Shown here piece after piece: positions 8,005 to 17,386 of a stretch of DNA of 44,403 nucleotides. How positions within the stretch are numbered: the stretch's first letter is position 1; each line of letters begins with the position of its first letter. The stretch covers positions 1 to 44,403 of the forward strand of contig JANWXD010000030.1 of assembly GCA_025055455.1 (NCBI GenBank). The letters run 5' to 3'. The DNA comes from Bryobacteraceae bacterium. GTDB lineage: Bacteria; Acidobacteriota; Terriglobia; Bryobacterales; Bryobacteraceae. A program made the position numbers and the translations under genes. Under the pieces are notes generated by a model. That model searched no databases. It saw nothing but the letters and a program-made list of their open reading frames with translations, and was not told the DNA's origin.

Positions 8005-10221
8005 TTACACCCCCAGCATTCTCTCGAGCGCCGTTTCCCAGAGTCGCCGCAGCGGCTCGATCGCAGACTCGACCAGCACCCGCCCTCTGGCGGCCAACCG
8101 GATGCGTCCTTCGACGGTGACGCCGATCCGCGGGGCCTCGACGCCGTGCCGGCGCGCAATGGCCTCGACGGCCTCCGGATGCTCCGTAGACAGCAGGATC
8201 CGCGATGGGCCCTCGTGGAACAGCAGGAACTCCTCCCGCATCCCGCTTGCGAGCTCGACCACGGCTCCCACGCCCGCGGGACCGAAACTCGACTCCGCCA
8301 GCGCCACGGCCAGCCCGCCGTCGCTCACATCGTGCGCCGACTCGGCCAGACCCGCCGCCGCAATCTCCCGCATCGCCGCCTGGACGCGCTTTTCGTAGTC
8401 CATATCGAGCGCCGGCGGCAACCCCCAGATGCGTCCGAGCACGACCTTGGCGTATTGGGTGCTGCCGAACTGAATCTCGTCACAATCGCCGAGGCCGCCA
8501 AGCAGGATGACGGCTCGCCCCGGGCGTTTGAAGTCCGCCGTCAGCGGCGGACCGGTTTTGAGCAGGCCGACCACGCCGACGACCGGCGTCGGATCGATGG
8601 CTTCTCCCAACGTCTCGTTGTAGAGGCTCACGTTGCCGCCCGTGATGGGCGTTTCGAAGAAGCGGCACGCCTCGGCCATCCCCTCGATGGCTTCCACGAG
8701 TTGGCCCATGATCTCCGGCCGCTCCGGGTTGCCGAAGTTCAGGCAGTTGGTGGCCGCCACTGGCAGGGCCCCGACGGTGGAGAGGTTCCGGCAGCACTCC
8801 GCCACCGCCAGCCGGGCGCCCTGGCGCGGCGCCAGCGCGCAGTAGCGCCCGTTGCCGTCGAGGGCGACTGCTAGGGAAATGTCTGTCTCCTTGATCCGCA
8901 GCACGGCCGCGTCGCCTCCCGGCCCCGCCACCGTGTTGGTGCGCACCATGTAGTCGTACTGCTCCCAGATCCACCGCTTGGAGCACACATCGCCGGAGGC
9001 GAGCAGCGCCTTCCAATCCGCCTCCAGATCGGCGCTGCGGAACGGCGGCGCGTCCATCGGATACTTGCGCAGCGGCCGGGTGTACGGGCGTTCGTAGACG
9101 GGCGCCTCGTCCGCCAGCGCCCGGTTGGGAATTTCCGCCACCACGCGGCCGTGATTCTTGACGCGCAACATGCCGTCCGCAGTCACGCACCCGATCGTCA
9201 CCGCGTCCAGCCCCCACTTGCGGAAGACGCGGAACACTTCCTCCTCGCGCCCCTTTTCGGCCACCAGCAGCATGCGCTCCTGCGATTCGGAAAGCATGAT
9301 CTCGTAGGGGGTCATGCCGGCCTCGCGCTGGGGGACGTATTGAAGGTCGATCTCGATGCCGGCGCCGCCGCGGCTGCCCATCTCGCAGGTCGAGCATGTC
9401 AGGCCGGCAGCGCCCATGTCCTGGATGGCCACGATCGCGCCCGTTTCCATCGCCTCCAGGCAAGCTTCGAGCAGGAGTTTTTCCAGGAAGGGGTCGCCCA
9501 CCTGCACGTTGGGCCGCTTTTGCCTGGCGTCCCCGGTGAATTCCGCCGAAGCCATGGAAGCCCCGTGGATGCCGTCCCGGCCCGTCTTGGCCCCCACGTA
9601 AATCACCGGGTTGCCCACGCCCGCCGCCCGCGCGTAAAAGATTCGGTCTTTGCGCGCGACGCCGAGGGCTAGAACGTTGACGAGGGGATTGCCGCTGTAG
9701 CCCGTCTCGAAGACGCACTCGCCGCCGACCGTGGGAACGCCGAAACAGTTGCCGTAGTGCGCGATGCCGGAGACCACTCCTGCGAGGATCCGGCGGTTCC
9801 GCGCGCCGGTCCGTGGATCGTCCAGCGGCCCGAAGCGCAGCGAGTCCAGCACCGCGATCGGCCGCGCGCCCATGGTGAAAATGTCCCGCAGGATGCCGCC
9901 GACGCCGGTCGCCGCCCCTTGAAACGGCTCGATGAAACTCGGGTGGTTGTGGGACTCGATCTTGAAGGCCACGGCCCAGCCGCCGCCGACGTCGATCACA
10001 CCGGCGTTCTCCCCCGGGCCTTGAATCACATGGGAACCCTGGGTCGGTAGCTTCTTCAGGTGCACGCGGGAGCTCTTGTAGGAGCAGTGCTCGCTCCACA
10101 TCACACTGAAGATGCCGAGTTCGGTGTAATTGGGCTCGCGGCCCAGAATGGAAACGATGCGCTGGTACTCTTGCTCGGTGAGCTGGTGCGCCGAGATCAG
10201 CTCGGGCGTGAGCGTGCTCAT
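8005..10221 (-). CDS. purL: FGAM synthase large subunit, small-type PurL
   Basis: Phosphoribosylformylglycinamidine synthase subunit II, which uses ATP and ammonia delivered by PurQ to amidate FGAR. At 738 residues this is the short, multi-subunit form. [11 protein letters not shown] carries the catalytic histidine (His45), [16 protein letters not shown] and [20 protein letters not shown] form the ATP-binding region, and [17 protein letters not shown] is the family signature. I chose ATG 10221, giving [10 protein letters not shown]; a TTG eight codons upstream adds only a basic, non-conserved stretch. It lies between purQ and purF in one operon. Confidence 0.97.
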   Translation of the reverse strand: MSTLTPELISAHQLTEQEYQRIVSILGREPNYTELGIFSVMWSEHCSYKSSRVHLKKLPTQGSHVIQGPGENAGVIDVGGGWAVAFKIESHNHPSFIEPFQGAATGVGGILRDIFTMGARPIAVLDSLRFGPLDDPRTGARNRRILAGVVSGIAHYGNCFGVPTVGGECVFETGYSGNPLVNVLALGVARKDRIFYARAAGVGNPVIYVGAKTGRDGIHGASMASAEFTGDARQKRPNVQVGDPFLEKLLLEACLEAMETGAIVAIQDMGAAGLTCSTCEMGSRGGAGIEIDLQYVPQREAGMTPYEIMLSESQERMLLVAEKGREEEVFRVFRKWGLDAVTIGCVTADGMLRVKNHGRVVAEIPNRALADEAPVYERPYTRPLRKYPMDAPPFRSADLEADWKALLASGDVCSKRWIWEQYDYMVRTNTVAGPGGDAAVLRIKETDISLAVALDGNGRYCALAPRQGARLAVAECCRNLSTVGALPVAATNCLNFGNPERPEIMGQLVEAIEGMAEACRFFETPITGGNVSLYNETLGEAIDPTPVVGVVGLLKTGPPLTADFKRPGRAVILLGGLGDCDEIQFGSTQYAKVVLGRIWGLPPALDMDYEKRVQAAMREIAAAGLAESAHDVSDGGLAVALAESSFGPAGVGAVVELASGMREEFLLFHEGPSRILLSTEHPEAVEAIARRHGVEAPRIGVTVEGRIRLAARGRVLVESAIEPLRRLWETALERMLGV

Positions 10222-10287
10222 CTGCCGCCGGCGGCCTGCCGCCAAACTTCCCGGCCGAGGGAGGTGGGCGCTGAAACCCTTGTCATT

Positions 10288-10956
10288 CTACCTCACGGCG
10301 AAGGCGGCCGCCATGGAACGAAACACGAGCAAACCGTCGCTTGAGCCCATCAGCGGCTCCGTGGCCCTCTCCGGGTGGGGCATCAAGCCCATGACGTTGC
10401 GCTCCCGGTTCAGGATCCCGGCGATATCGCGCAGGGAACCGTTGGGATTGTCCCGATAGCGGAATACGACGCGGTCTTCGGCCTCCAGCTCGTCCAACGT
10501 CCGCTCGTCAGCGTAATAGCAGCCTTCGCCGTGAGCGATAGGCATACGCAGGGTCTGCCCTTTCGAGGCCAGGCAGGTGAACGGGCTGTTGGCGGTGACC
10601 GTTTCCAATTCCACCTGCCGGCAGATAAATTTTAGGCCGCGGTTCCGGATGAGCGCTCCGGGCAACAGGCCGCTTTCCGCCAGAATTTGGAACCCGTTGC
10701 AGATGCCCAGGACCAGCCCGCCGTCGGCTGCGAAGCGCCGCACCGCCGCCATGACGGGGGAAAACTTCGCGATCGCCCCGCAGCGCAGATAGTCACCGTA
10801 GGAAAAGCCGCCGGGCAGGATCACAGCGTCCACGTTACCCAAGCTCTGGGATTGGTGCCAGATGAATTCCGCCGGGCAGCCGAGATTCCGAGAGATGGCG
10901 TACCAGGCGTCGTGGTCACAATTACTCCCCGGGAACACCACGACGCCGAACCGCAT
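10288..10956 (-). CDS. purQ: FGAM synthase glutaminase subunit
   Basis: Class I glutamine amidotransferase that supplies ammonia to Pur[17 protein letters not shown] opens the protein, [16 protein letters not shown] is the oxyanion-hole loop, GICNGFQIL holds the nucleophile Cys86, and GLMPHPERA carries the catalytic His/Glu pair. 222 residues is the normal size of the stand-alone subunit. The third subunit of this complex form, PurS (about 80 residues), normally sits immediately upstream but is not in the window. Confidence 0.97.
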   Translation of the reverse strand: MRFGVVVFPGSNCDHDAWYAISRNLGCPAEFIWHQSQSLGNVDAVILPGGFSYGDYLRCGAIAKFSPVMAAVRRFAADGGLVLGICNGFQILAESGLLPGALIRNRGLKFICRQVELETVTANSPFTCLASKGQTLRMPIAHGEGCYYADERTLDELEAEDRVVFRYRDNPNGSLRDIAGILNRERNVMGLMPHPERATEPLMGSSDGLLVFRSMAAAFAVR

Positions 10957-10997
10957 GGAAACTTCTCAGTCTACCACCGCGCACCGGGTCTTTGACG

Positions 10998-11237
10998 TCA
11001 ACCCGCCACGGCCGGCGCCGCCTTGGGTTTCCGGCTGCGCGAACGTTTTTTCTCCGCCGGCGGCTCGCGATCGCTCTTCTTCAAGTGCGGGAACACGATC
11101 GGAGTGACGAACTTTTTCTCGCCGTGCTCGTCGAATTTGATCACGATGTGTTCCTCGTTACTCCACAGCACGGTGCCAAAACCGAACTTGGGATGCTCGA
11201 CCTGAGCGCCTTGCGGAAACGGTGGTTTGTGAGCCAT
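10998..11237 (-). CDS. Small Tudor/SH3-like barrel protein (UvrD-tail-like)
   Basis: A 79-residue basic protein in the slot where purS usually lies. Residues 6-42, PPFPQGAQVEHPKFGFGTVL onward through IVIKFDEHGEKKF, resemble the small barrel found at the C-terminus of UvrD/PcrA helicases, in which HPKFGxGTV is followed by a short strand and GEKKF. The last 27 residues are a Lys/Arg/Ser-rich tail (EKKRSRSRKPK) that suggests nucleic-acid binding. The start at 11237 is preferred because GGAAAGG lies about nine bases upstream; ATG 11261 would add eight residues. A role in RNA or DNA binding is inference. No link to purine synthesis is evident. Confidence 0.65.
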   Translation of the reverse strand: MAHKPPFPQGAQVEHPKFGFGTVLWSNEEHIVIKFDEHGEKKFVTPIVFPHLKKSDREPPAEKKRSRSRKPKAAPAVAG

Positions 11238-11374
11238 GCGGAGGGACCTTTCCAACTTCATTGTAACAAACCGGGTTAAGTTTCTCGAATCGCGGGCCGC
11301 CAGCTCTTGCGCCGCCGCGAAAGGCAACGCCCACAGAGCGTGCGCCGCCGATCGTGGTCGAGGAACCCGGGTCG

Positions 11375-11394
11375 GCGCGCTTGTTATAATGCAA
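11375..11394 (+). promoter_or_regulatory. Promoter -10 inside an inverted repeat
   Basis: A consensus -10 hexamer TATAAT at 11385-11390 lies 33 bases before the metallophosphoesterase ATG. It is framed by a perfect inverted repeat, CGCTTG (11378-11383) and CAAGCG (11391-11396), centred on the -10 itself, the geometry of an operator that would occlude RNA polymerase. No good -35 hexamer is visible, so activator dependence or weak basal activity is possible. Promoter and operator are inferred from pattern only. Confidence 0.45.
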
Positions 11395-11423
11395 GCGATC
11401 GGCGCGCTGCTGCAGCCTCCGGG

Positions 11424-12716
11424 ATGGGCATCCGAACCACGCTCTCCATTATCCTCTTGCTGCTCAACGCCGTGCCGTTGTACGCGGTGTACCGCGCCAT
11501 TCAGGCCGGGGTCCCGCCCAAGTCCCGCCGATGGGCTTTGCTGTCGGTGAGCCTCGTTGTCCTCGCGCTGAACGTCCCCTTGGGCGTACTCTGGGTCCGC
11601 TCGCTTTCGGACTATCTCCTTTACAACGTCAGCGCCTCCACGCTGCGCGCCATTTTCCAGCCGTCGCTCGCCTGGTACACGACGGCCCTGTTGTGCACGC
11701 TCATCCTCGTCCCGGCCTATATCATCCGGGCCGCAGGGGTGGCGGCCGGCAGGCTGGTGCTGCGAAGCCGACCGGGGTTGCCGCGCCCAAACACCGTTGC
11801 GGAGGGGGTCTCGCGCCGGAGCTTTTTCACCACGAGCGCGGGGCTGCTCGTCCCGGCCCTCTATGGCGCCTCGGCGTACAAGTTCGGCGAGTCCTTCGAC
11901 GAGGTCGAGATCTCACCGGAACTGGCGATCCCCATGGCTCACCTTCCTCGGTCGCTCGAAGGCGTAACGATCGTCCACCTCACGGATCTGCACGTAGGCA
12001 CCTACATCCGGCGCGAGGAGGTGGCCTACTGGGTGAGTCTAGTCAACGGGCTGCGTCCCGATCTGGTGGTGCTCACTGGGGACCTGATCGACCGCAGCCT
12101 GGAGGCGCTTCCGGACTTGCTGGCCGGCCTGAAAGGACTGCGTCCTTCGTTGGGCGTGGTGGCCGTCCTGGGCAACCACGACCTGACCTCGGATCGTTAC
12201 AGCTCCCGCGGAGAGTTCGTCGGAGGCGAAACCATCGCTCAGGGGCTGCGAGATCTGGGCATCCGCACGCTGCGCAACGAGGTTGCCTATCTGCGCCGCG
12301 GCGAAGATCGTCTCGCCATCCTGGGCCTGGATTGGATGAGCCGGCCTGGCGAACGCAACTTTTACCGGTACAAGCCGGTGGAGACGCGGCGCCAGTTAGC
12401 GCGGCTTTCTGCCCAGTTGCCGCCCGAAACGCCCTCGATCCTGCTCGTCCACCATCCGGACACCTTCAGCGAGGTTCCCCGGTTCGGGATCGGGCTGACG
12501 CTGGCCGGACACACGCACGGCGGCGGCCAGGTGGTGTTTTACCACCGCGACGGTCATGCCGTCGGGCTGTTCTCGTCCCGCTTCCGGTATGTGAGCGGGC
12601 TCTACCGGGAGCATGGCTGCAGCCTGTATGTCAATCGCGGGCTCGGCTACCTGGCGGTTCCGGTTCGGGTGAACTGCGCGCCCGAGATCAGCCGCTTCCG
12701 TCTGGTGCGCGCATGA
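11424..12716 (+). CDS. Membrane-anchored metallophosphoesterase (YkuE-like)
   Basis: 430 residues: three hydrophobic segments at about residues 5-25, 35-57 and 82-104, then VSRRSFFTTSAGLLVPALYG at about 128-147, which resembles a twin-arginine export motif or a fourth membrane span. The calcineurin-type phosphoesterase domain follows. LTDLHVG supplies Asp187 and His189, LTGDLID Asp219, LGNHD Asn250 and His251, LLVHHPD and LAGHTHGGG the last metal histidines. All dimetal ligands are present. Relatives (YkuE, YaeI) act on the outer face of the membrane, some on lipid or phospho-sugar substrates; the substrate here is unknown. ATG 11424 directly precedes the first membrane segment. Confidence 0.88.
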   Translation: MGIRTTLSIILLLLNAVPLYAVYRAIQAGVPPKSRRWALLSVSLVVLALNVPLGVLWVRSLSDYLLYNVSASTLRAIFQPSLAWYTTALLCTLILVPAYIIRAAGVAAGRLVLRSRPGLPRPNTVAEGVSRRSFFTTSAGLLVPALYGASAYKFGESFDEVEISPELAIPMAHLPRSLEGVTIVHLTDLHVGTYIRREEVAYWVSLVNGLRPDLVVLTGDLIDRSLEALPDLLAGLKGLRPSLGVVAVLGNHDLTSDRYSSRGEFVGGETIAQGLRDLGIRTLRNEVAYLRRGEDRLAILGLDWMSRPGERNFYRYKPVETRRQLARLSAQLPPETPSILLVHHPDTFSEVPRFGIGLTLAGHTHGGGQVVFYHRDGHAVGLFSSRFRYVSGLYREHGCSLYVNRGLGYLAVPVRVNCAPEISRFRLVRA

Positions 12717-12816
12717 GGCGGCCACGTGAGGGGCAGCGCGGTGCCGCAAGCGAGCTAACCGACGCACCCTCAACCCGCCGGTATGGCCGCCCCGAGGCCT
12801 GTGCAACAATGAAGCC

Positions 12817-15297
12817 ATGCCGGTGGCGGCCCGGCTCTTCGGGGCGCTGTGGGCGATCGGGGTGTGGCTGTGGGCACCCGCGGTGCTCGCGGCGCAAGTC
12901 GCCATCCAGGGCAAAGTCACCGACGAGAATGGCGCGCCGGTTCCGGGCGCGCGGCTGGAATTGCGCTCCGCCTCGGCTTCCCAGCCGTTCGTCGTGCTCT
13001 CGGAAAGCCAGGGGCGGTTCGCATTGAACCTGCCCGAGCCAGGCGAGTACCTCCTCCGTGCCGAAAAGCCCGGCTTCTTTCGGCTCGACAACCACCGGGT
13101 CTGGATCGAGGAGGCCGACACGGAAATCGTCGTGACCTTGCATCACCTGCGAGAACTCGCCGAGCAGGTGGATGTCACCTATTCGCCGCCGGTGATCGAC
13201 TTTGCCGAGACCTCCGACCAGAAGCAGCTCAACAACATGGAGATTCTCGACATCCCCTATCCGGCTTCCCACGATTTCCGCAACGCCCTCCCGTTGTTTC
13301 CCGGCGTGCTGCAGGACCGTCAGGGACGGCTCCATTTCAACGGCGGCTCCACCGACCAGACCAGCTTCAACCTGGACGGATTCAATGTCTCGGATCCCGC
13401 TTCGGGCCAGCTCGACCTGCGGCTTAACATTGACGCCGTGCGCAGCCTCGATCTGGAAACCAGCCGATTCTCGGTCGAAAAATCCCGTGGCTCCGCCGGC
13501 GCCCTCGACATCAAGACGGGCATGGGCGACGACCGGTGGCGCTTCGGGGCCACGAACTTCATCCCCGGCATCGGGAGCGAACGTGGCCTGTTCATCAACA
13601 AGTGGACACCCCGGGCGACGGTCTCCGGGCCGCTCGTCCGCAGCCGCGCTTGGTTCCACCACGGCTTCGACATGTTCTACGACGTGGACACCATCCGCGA
13701 ACTGCCCCCCGGGGCGAACCGTACCCGCAGCCTCACCACCAGCAATCTGACCCGCTTTCAGGTCAACCTGACCCCGGCGCACATCCTGACCGGCAGCTTT
13801 CTGGTCAATTACATCGACGCCAACCGCCAAGGTCTGTCGTTTCTCGACCCCGCCGAGACCACGACCCACCACCGCCGTAATTTCGTCTTCGGCGCCGTCC
13901 GCGACCAGCTCTACCTGGCCGGAGGGTACCTGATCGAATTCGGTTTCGCCGCCAGCCGCGGCGTAAAACGCAAGAGTCCCCTCGGCAAAGAAACGTACGT
14001 CATCTCCCCGAATGGCCGCCGCGGAAATTTCTTTGCGGATATCACCCGGCACACGGAGCGGCAGCAATGGATCGCCAACTTCACCCTGCCGACCTGGGAG
14101 GCGCGGGGGCGGCACCAGCTCAAGTTCGGGGCCGACGTGCAGCGTTCTGCCTTCCGCCAGAGCGCGGGACGTCATGACTACCTGGTCCTACGCAACGACG
14201 GGACCCCGGCCCGATACGTCTGCTTCGCCGGCGCTGGGCGGCGCCGGAAGACCAACTTGGAAACGGCGCTTTACGCACAGGACCGCTGGAGTCTCCGCGA
14301 AGGACTCCTCTTCGAACTGGGACTTCGAGCCGACTGGGACCAGATCGTCCGGGACCTGGTCTGGTCGCCGCGGCTGTCGGCGGCCTGGGCGCCTGCCTTC
14401 CTGCGCGATACGAAGCTCGCTGCCGGTTGGGGGGTCTTCAACGACTCCCTCAACCTCGAACCCCTCACCCGTCATCAGGACCAGGTGAGCCTGGCCACCT
14501 TCTTTTCGCCTGCCGGAACCGTGGCGCGAGGACCGGTGATGACCTCGTTCGGTGCCGACGAACGCGCCCTGCGCGTCCCGCGAGCGCGCCTGTTCAGCCT
14601 GAGTTTGGAGCGGAAGCTGCCGGGGGATCTGTATGTGAAATCCGCCTACCTTCGCCGGCGCGGTGACCACGGATTGACGTTCACCGAAGGCGGATCCCCG
14701 GACTCCGCGGTCATTTTCTGGCTCCGTAATCAACGCTCCGACCGCTACGACGCCGTGGAGCTGACGCTGCGGAAGCTGTTTGCCGGGCAATACGCTTGGC
14801 TCGCAAGCTACGTCTTCTCTCGGTCTCGCTCCAACGCGGTAGTGGACTACAGTCTCGAAAATCCGGTCTTCGCCCCGCAGGCTCCGGGGCCCACCGACTG
14901 GGATGCGCCCCATCGGTTCCTCACCTGGGGCTCGGCTCCGGTACCGCGGCGCCTCGTGCCGGAGTCGCTCGGATTCCTCGTCCACGATACCAGCGTGGCC
15001 TTTCTGGTCGAAGCCCGCTCGGGGTTCCCTTTCAGCGTCCTCAACGAAGAGGGATTCCTCGTCGGCCGGCCGAATCGCATGCGCTTCCCGTACTACTTCA
15101 ACGTCAACCTACACCTCGAGCGCAAGTTCCGCTTCCTGAGCTATCTGTGGGCCTTGCGCTTCGGCTTCAACAATCTAACCCATCACGGCAACCCGAATGT
15201 GGTAAACAACAATGTAGACTCGCCGTCGTTCCTGACTTTCGGGCGGGGGCAACCGCGAGCCTTCAATGTCCGTCTGCGTTTCTTGGGGAGGAGATGA
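12817..15297 (+). CDS. TonB-dependent-receptor-like outer-membrane protein
   Basis: An 826-residue outer-membrane protein. A signal peptide (residues 1-26, ending VLAAQ) precedes a carboxypeptidase-regulatory-like beta-sandwich (about 28-95, IQGKVTDENGAPVPGARLEL). A plug-like domain follows (about 120-235), with GGSTDQTSFNLDGFNVSDP, the equivalent of the plug's DG motif. The rest is beta-barrel-like with alternating aromatic strands and ends LRFLGRR. This is the layout of the Oar/CarbD receptors expanded in Acidobacteriota, but shorter than the usual 1000 or more residues. No TonB box is evident, so energised import is not certain. Its last four bases overlap the start of the SYLF gene. Confidence 0.85.
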   Translation: MPVAARLFGALWAIGVWLWAPAVLAAQVAIQGKVTDENGAPVPGARLELRSASASQPFVVLSESQGRFALNLPEPGEYLLRAEKPGFFRLDNHRVWIEEADTEIVVTLHHLRELAEQVDVTYSPPVIDFAETSDQKQLNNMEILDIPYPASHDFRNALPLFPGVLQDRQGRLHFNGGSTDQTSFNLDGFNVSDPASGQLDLRLNIDAVRSLDLETSRFSVEKSRGSAGALDIKTGMGDDRWRFGATNFIPGIGSERGLFINKWTPRATVSGPLVRSRAWFHHGFDMFYDVDTIRELPPGANRTRSLTTSNLTRFQVNLTPAHILTGSFLVNYIDANRQGLSFLDPAETTTHHRRNFVFGAVRDQLYLAGGYLIEFGFAASRGVKRKSPLGKETYVISPNGRRGNFFADITRHTERQQWIANFTLPTWEARGRHQLKFGADVQRSAFRQSAGRHDYLVLRNDGTPARYVCFAGAGRRRKTNLETALYAQDRWSLREGLLFELGLRADWDQIVRDLVWSPRLSAAWAPAFLRDTKLAAGWGVFNDSLNLEPLTRHQDQVSLATFFSPAGTVARGPVMTSFGADERALRVPRARLFSLSLERKLPGDLYVKSAYLRRRGDHGLTFTEGGSPDSAVIFWLRNQRSDRYDAVELTLRKLFAGQYAWLASYVFSRSRSNAVVDYSLENPVFAPQAPGPTDWDAPHRFLTWGSAPVPRRLVPESLGFLVHDTSVAFLVEARSGFPFSVLNEEGFLVGRPNRMRFPYYFNVNLHLERKFRFLSYLWALRFGFNNLTHHGNPNVVNNNVDSPSFLTFGRGQPRAFNVRLRFLGRR

Positions 15298-15971
15298 TGA
15301 ATTCCGCCCGCATCGCCGTTGCTTTCGCCGTCGCTCTCGCGGCGTACGCGCAACCGGAGCACGTCAGGCGCCTCGAAGCGGCCGCCACAGTGTTCGAAGA
15401 AGTCATGGCCATCCCAGACAAGGCCATCCCGCAGGAGCTGCTGGACAAAGCCCACTGCGTCGCCATCGTGCCCGGCCTGAAAAAGGGCGCGTTCATTTTC
15501 GGCGCCAAGTACGGGAAAGGCTACTTCTCGTGCCGTAAGAAAAGCGGCGCGGGGTGGACGGGGCCGGCGACCGTGCGAATCGAGGGCGGCAGTTTCGGCT
15601 TGCAAATCGGGGGGTCGGAAACCGATGTCATCCTGCTGGTGATGAACGAGCGCGGGGCTCAGCGGCTGCTGTCGAGCAAGTTTACCCTGGGCGGAGACGC
15701 CAGCGTGGCCGCCGGACCGGTGGGCCGCACCGCCGCGGCGCAAACCGACGCTTTCATGACTGCCGAGATCCTGTCCTGGTCGCGCTCGCGTGGCGTTTTC
15801 GCGGGAGTCTCGCTGCAAGGTGCTACCCTGCGCCAGGATCTGAGCGACAACCGCGCCCTCTACGGCCGCACTGTGGAGAACAAGGAGATCATCGAGAACG
15901 AGCTGCCACCGCCCAAGGAGGCCGAGCGGTTCGTCAGCGCCCTGAACAGATACTCGAGCCGCAAAGGTTAG
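15294..15971 (+). CDS. Secreted SYLF (Ysc84-type) lipid-binding protein
   Basis: 225 residues. A signal peptide (1-19, ending AAYA-QPE) is followed by a SYLF/Ysc84 domain covering the rest. Hallmarks are AHCVAIVPGLKKGAFIFGAK, YGKGYFSCR, GWTGPATVRIEGGSFGLQIG, VGRTAAAQTDA and SRSRGVFAGVSLQGATL. The family binds phosphoinositides and other phospholipids in eukaryotes and is periplasmic in bacteria, with unknown function there. The start ATGATG overlaps the receptor's stop codon and follows a GGGGAGGAG ribosome-binding site located inside the receptor's last codons, so the two genes are translationally coupled. A role in lipid handling for the receptor is inference. Confidence 0.88.
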   Translation: MMNSARIAVAFAVALAAYAQPEHVRRLEAAATVFEEVMAIPDKAIPQELLDKAHCVAIVPGLKKGAFIFGAKYGKGYFSCRKKSGAGWTGPATVRIEGGSFGLQIGGSETDVILLVMNERGAQRLLSSKFTLGGDASVAAGPVGRTAAAQTDAFMTAEILSWSRSRGVFAGVSLQGATLRQDLSDNRALYGRTVENKEIIENELPPPKEAERFVSALNRYSSRKG

Positions 15972-16198
15972 CTCAAAGCCCAACGGCTCGGATCCCCGTT
16001 GCCACGCAGAAGCTAGGACGAGTCGGGGGGAAGGCCCCGGGGCGGCGAAGTCTTGACGGGTAGGGGGAACGGCGCGCCGCCCGGCGGGAAGATCCTTCCC
16101 CACTGTTAGACGTACGGCTCAGCTCAAAGTGAGGTTCCCGAATTCTGTGCGCGCGCCGCAGGCTGTGCGCCTCTACCCTGCCGTCCCCAAGGACTTCA

Positions 16199-17380
16199 TT
16201 ACGACCCCTTCCACATCCCGACGACCGCGTTGACCAGGATCGCGCCCATGGCGATCGGGATCATGTACTTCCAGCCGATGTTCATCAATTGGTCGTAGCG
16301 GAACCGCGGGAACGTGCCCCGGAACCAAATCATCCAGTACAGGATCACCGCCACTTTCAGCAGGAACCAGAACAGCCCAATCACCGCTTGGTTGACGGCG
16401 GGCGTAAGAAAGGCTGCCGCCACAAGGAGCAAAAGCCCCGCCACTGCCAGCAGCAGCCTCCGCTGGACCGTGCTTTTCAACCGGCGCGCCAGCGGCACGC
16501 ACCCGACGCCGGAAACCCCGAACAGCAGCGCCGGAAAGGCGTAGTTGAGCGGCCACTCCAGCCACGCCACGTTCGGAAAGGGCCGCAGCCATCCGCCCCA
16601 GAACAGCGTCACCGCCACGGCCGCCACCACGAACATGTTGGCGTATTCGGCCAAGAAGTACAGCGCCCACCGGAACCCGCTGTATTCGGTGTGGAAACCG
16701 GCCACTAGCTCCGACTCCGCCTCCGGCAGGTCGAACGGCGCCCGGTTGGTCTCCGCCACGGCCGAAATCAGATAGACCATGAACGGGACGATCATCAGCC
16801 CGTAGTTCTCGAACAAAAACCAGATCTGCCGTTCCTGCTGCGCCCGCACGATGTTGACCATGCTCAGCGTGCCCGCCATCATCACGCCGGATAGCAGGGC
16901 CAGCGCCAGCGCCACTTCGTAGCTGACCAGCTGCGCCGCACTGCGGAGCGCCCCGAGCAGCGGGTAGTGGCTGTTGGACGCCCAGCCGCCCAGAATGATC
17001 CCCAGGATCCCCACCGCCGACATCGCCGAGATCACCAGCAGCCCCACGTTGACGTCCGTCACGAAGATGTAATTGCTGAAGGGAATTACCGCGAACGCCG
17101 TCAGCGCCGTGAAGGTCGAAATCACCGGCGCCACCCAGAAGATCCCCTTGTCGGCCTTCTCCGGGATCACGTCCTCTTTGAGCAGCAACTTCAAGGCGTC
17201 GGCGATCGGCTGCAACAATCCGTGCGGCCCCACGCGCATCGGCCCCAGCCGAACCTGAAAATCCGCCAGCAGCTTGCGCTCCACGAGCACGATGTAGCCC
17301 GCCACCAGCGGAAACAGCGCCACGATCACCAGCGTGGTCACCACCGGAGCGAACAGCGGATGCTCGAGCCAGCTTTCCAT
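16199..17380 (-). CDS. nuoH: NADH-quinone oxidoreductase subunit H
   Basis: Membrane subunit that forms much of the quinone chamber of complex I, at the junction with the hydrophilic arm. It has about eight to nine membrane spans. Family signatures are RVGPMRVGPHGLLQPIADAL and ETNRAPFDLPEAESELVAG, with GFHTEYSG following. It is longer (393) than the usual 320-350, the excess lying in an extra hydrophobic stretch near residues 295-325 (RRLLLAVAGLLLLVAAAF). Six bases separate it from nuoN. As the last gene of the operon it is out of its common place between nuoG and nuoI. Confidence 0.96.
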   Translation of the reverse strand: MESWLEHPLFAPVVTTLVIVALFPLVAGYIVLVERKLLADFQVRLGPMRVGPHGLLQPIADALKLLLKEDVIPEKADKGIFWVAPVISTFTALTAFAVIPFSNYIFVTDVNVGLLVISAMSAVGILGIILGGWASNSHYPLLGALRSAAQLVSYEVALALALLSGVMMAGTLSMVNIVRAQQERQIWFLFENYGLMIVPFMVYLISAVAETNRAPFDLPEAESELVAGFHTEYSGFRWALYFLAEYANMFVVAAVAVTLFWGGWLRPFPNVAWLEWPLNYAFPALLFGVSGVGCVPLARRLKSTVQRRLLLAVAGLLLLVAAAFLTPAVNQAVIGLFWFLLKVAVILYWMIWFRGTFPRFRYDQLMNIGWKYMIPIAMGAILVNAVVGMWKGS

Positions 17381-17386
17381 CGCGCC

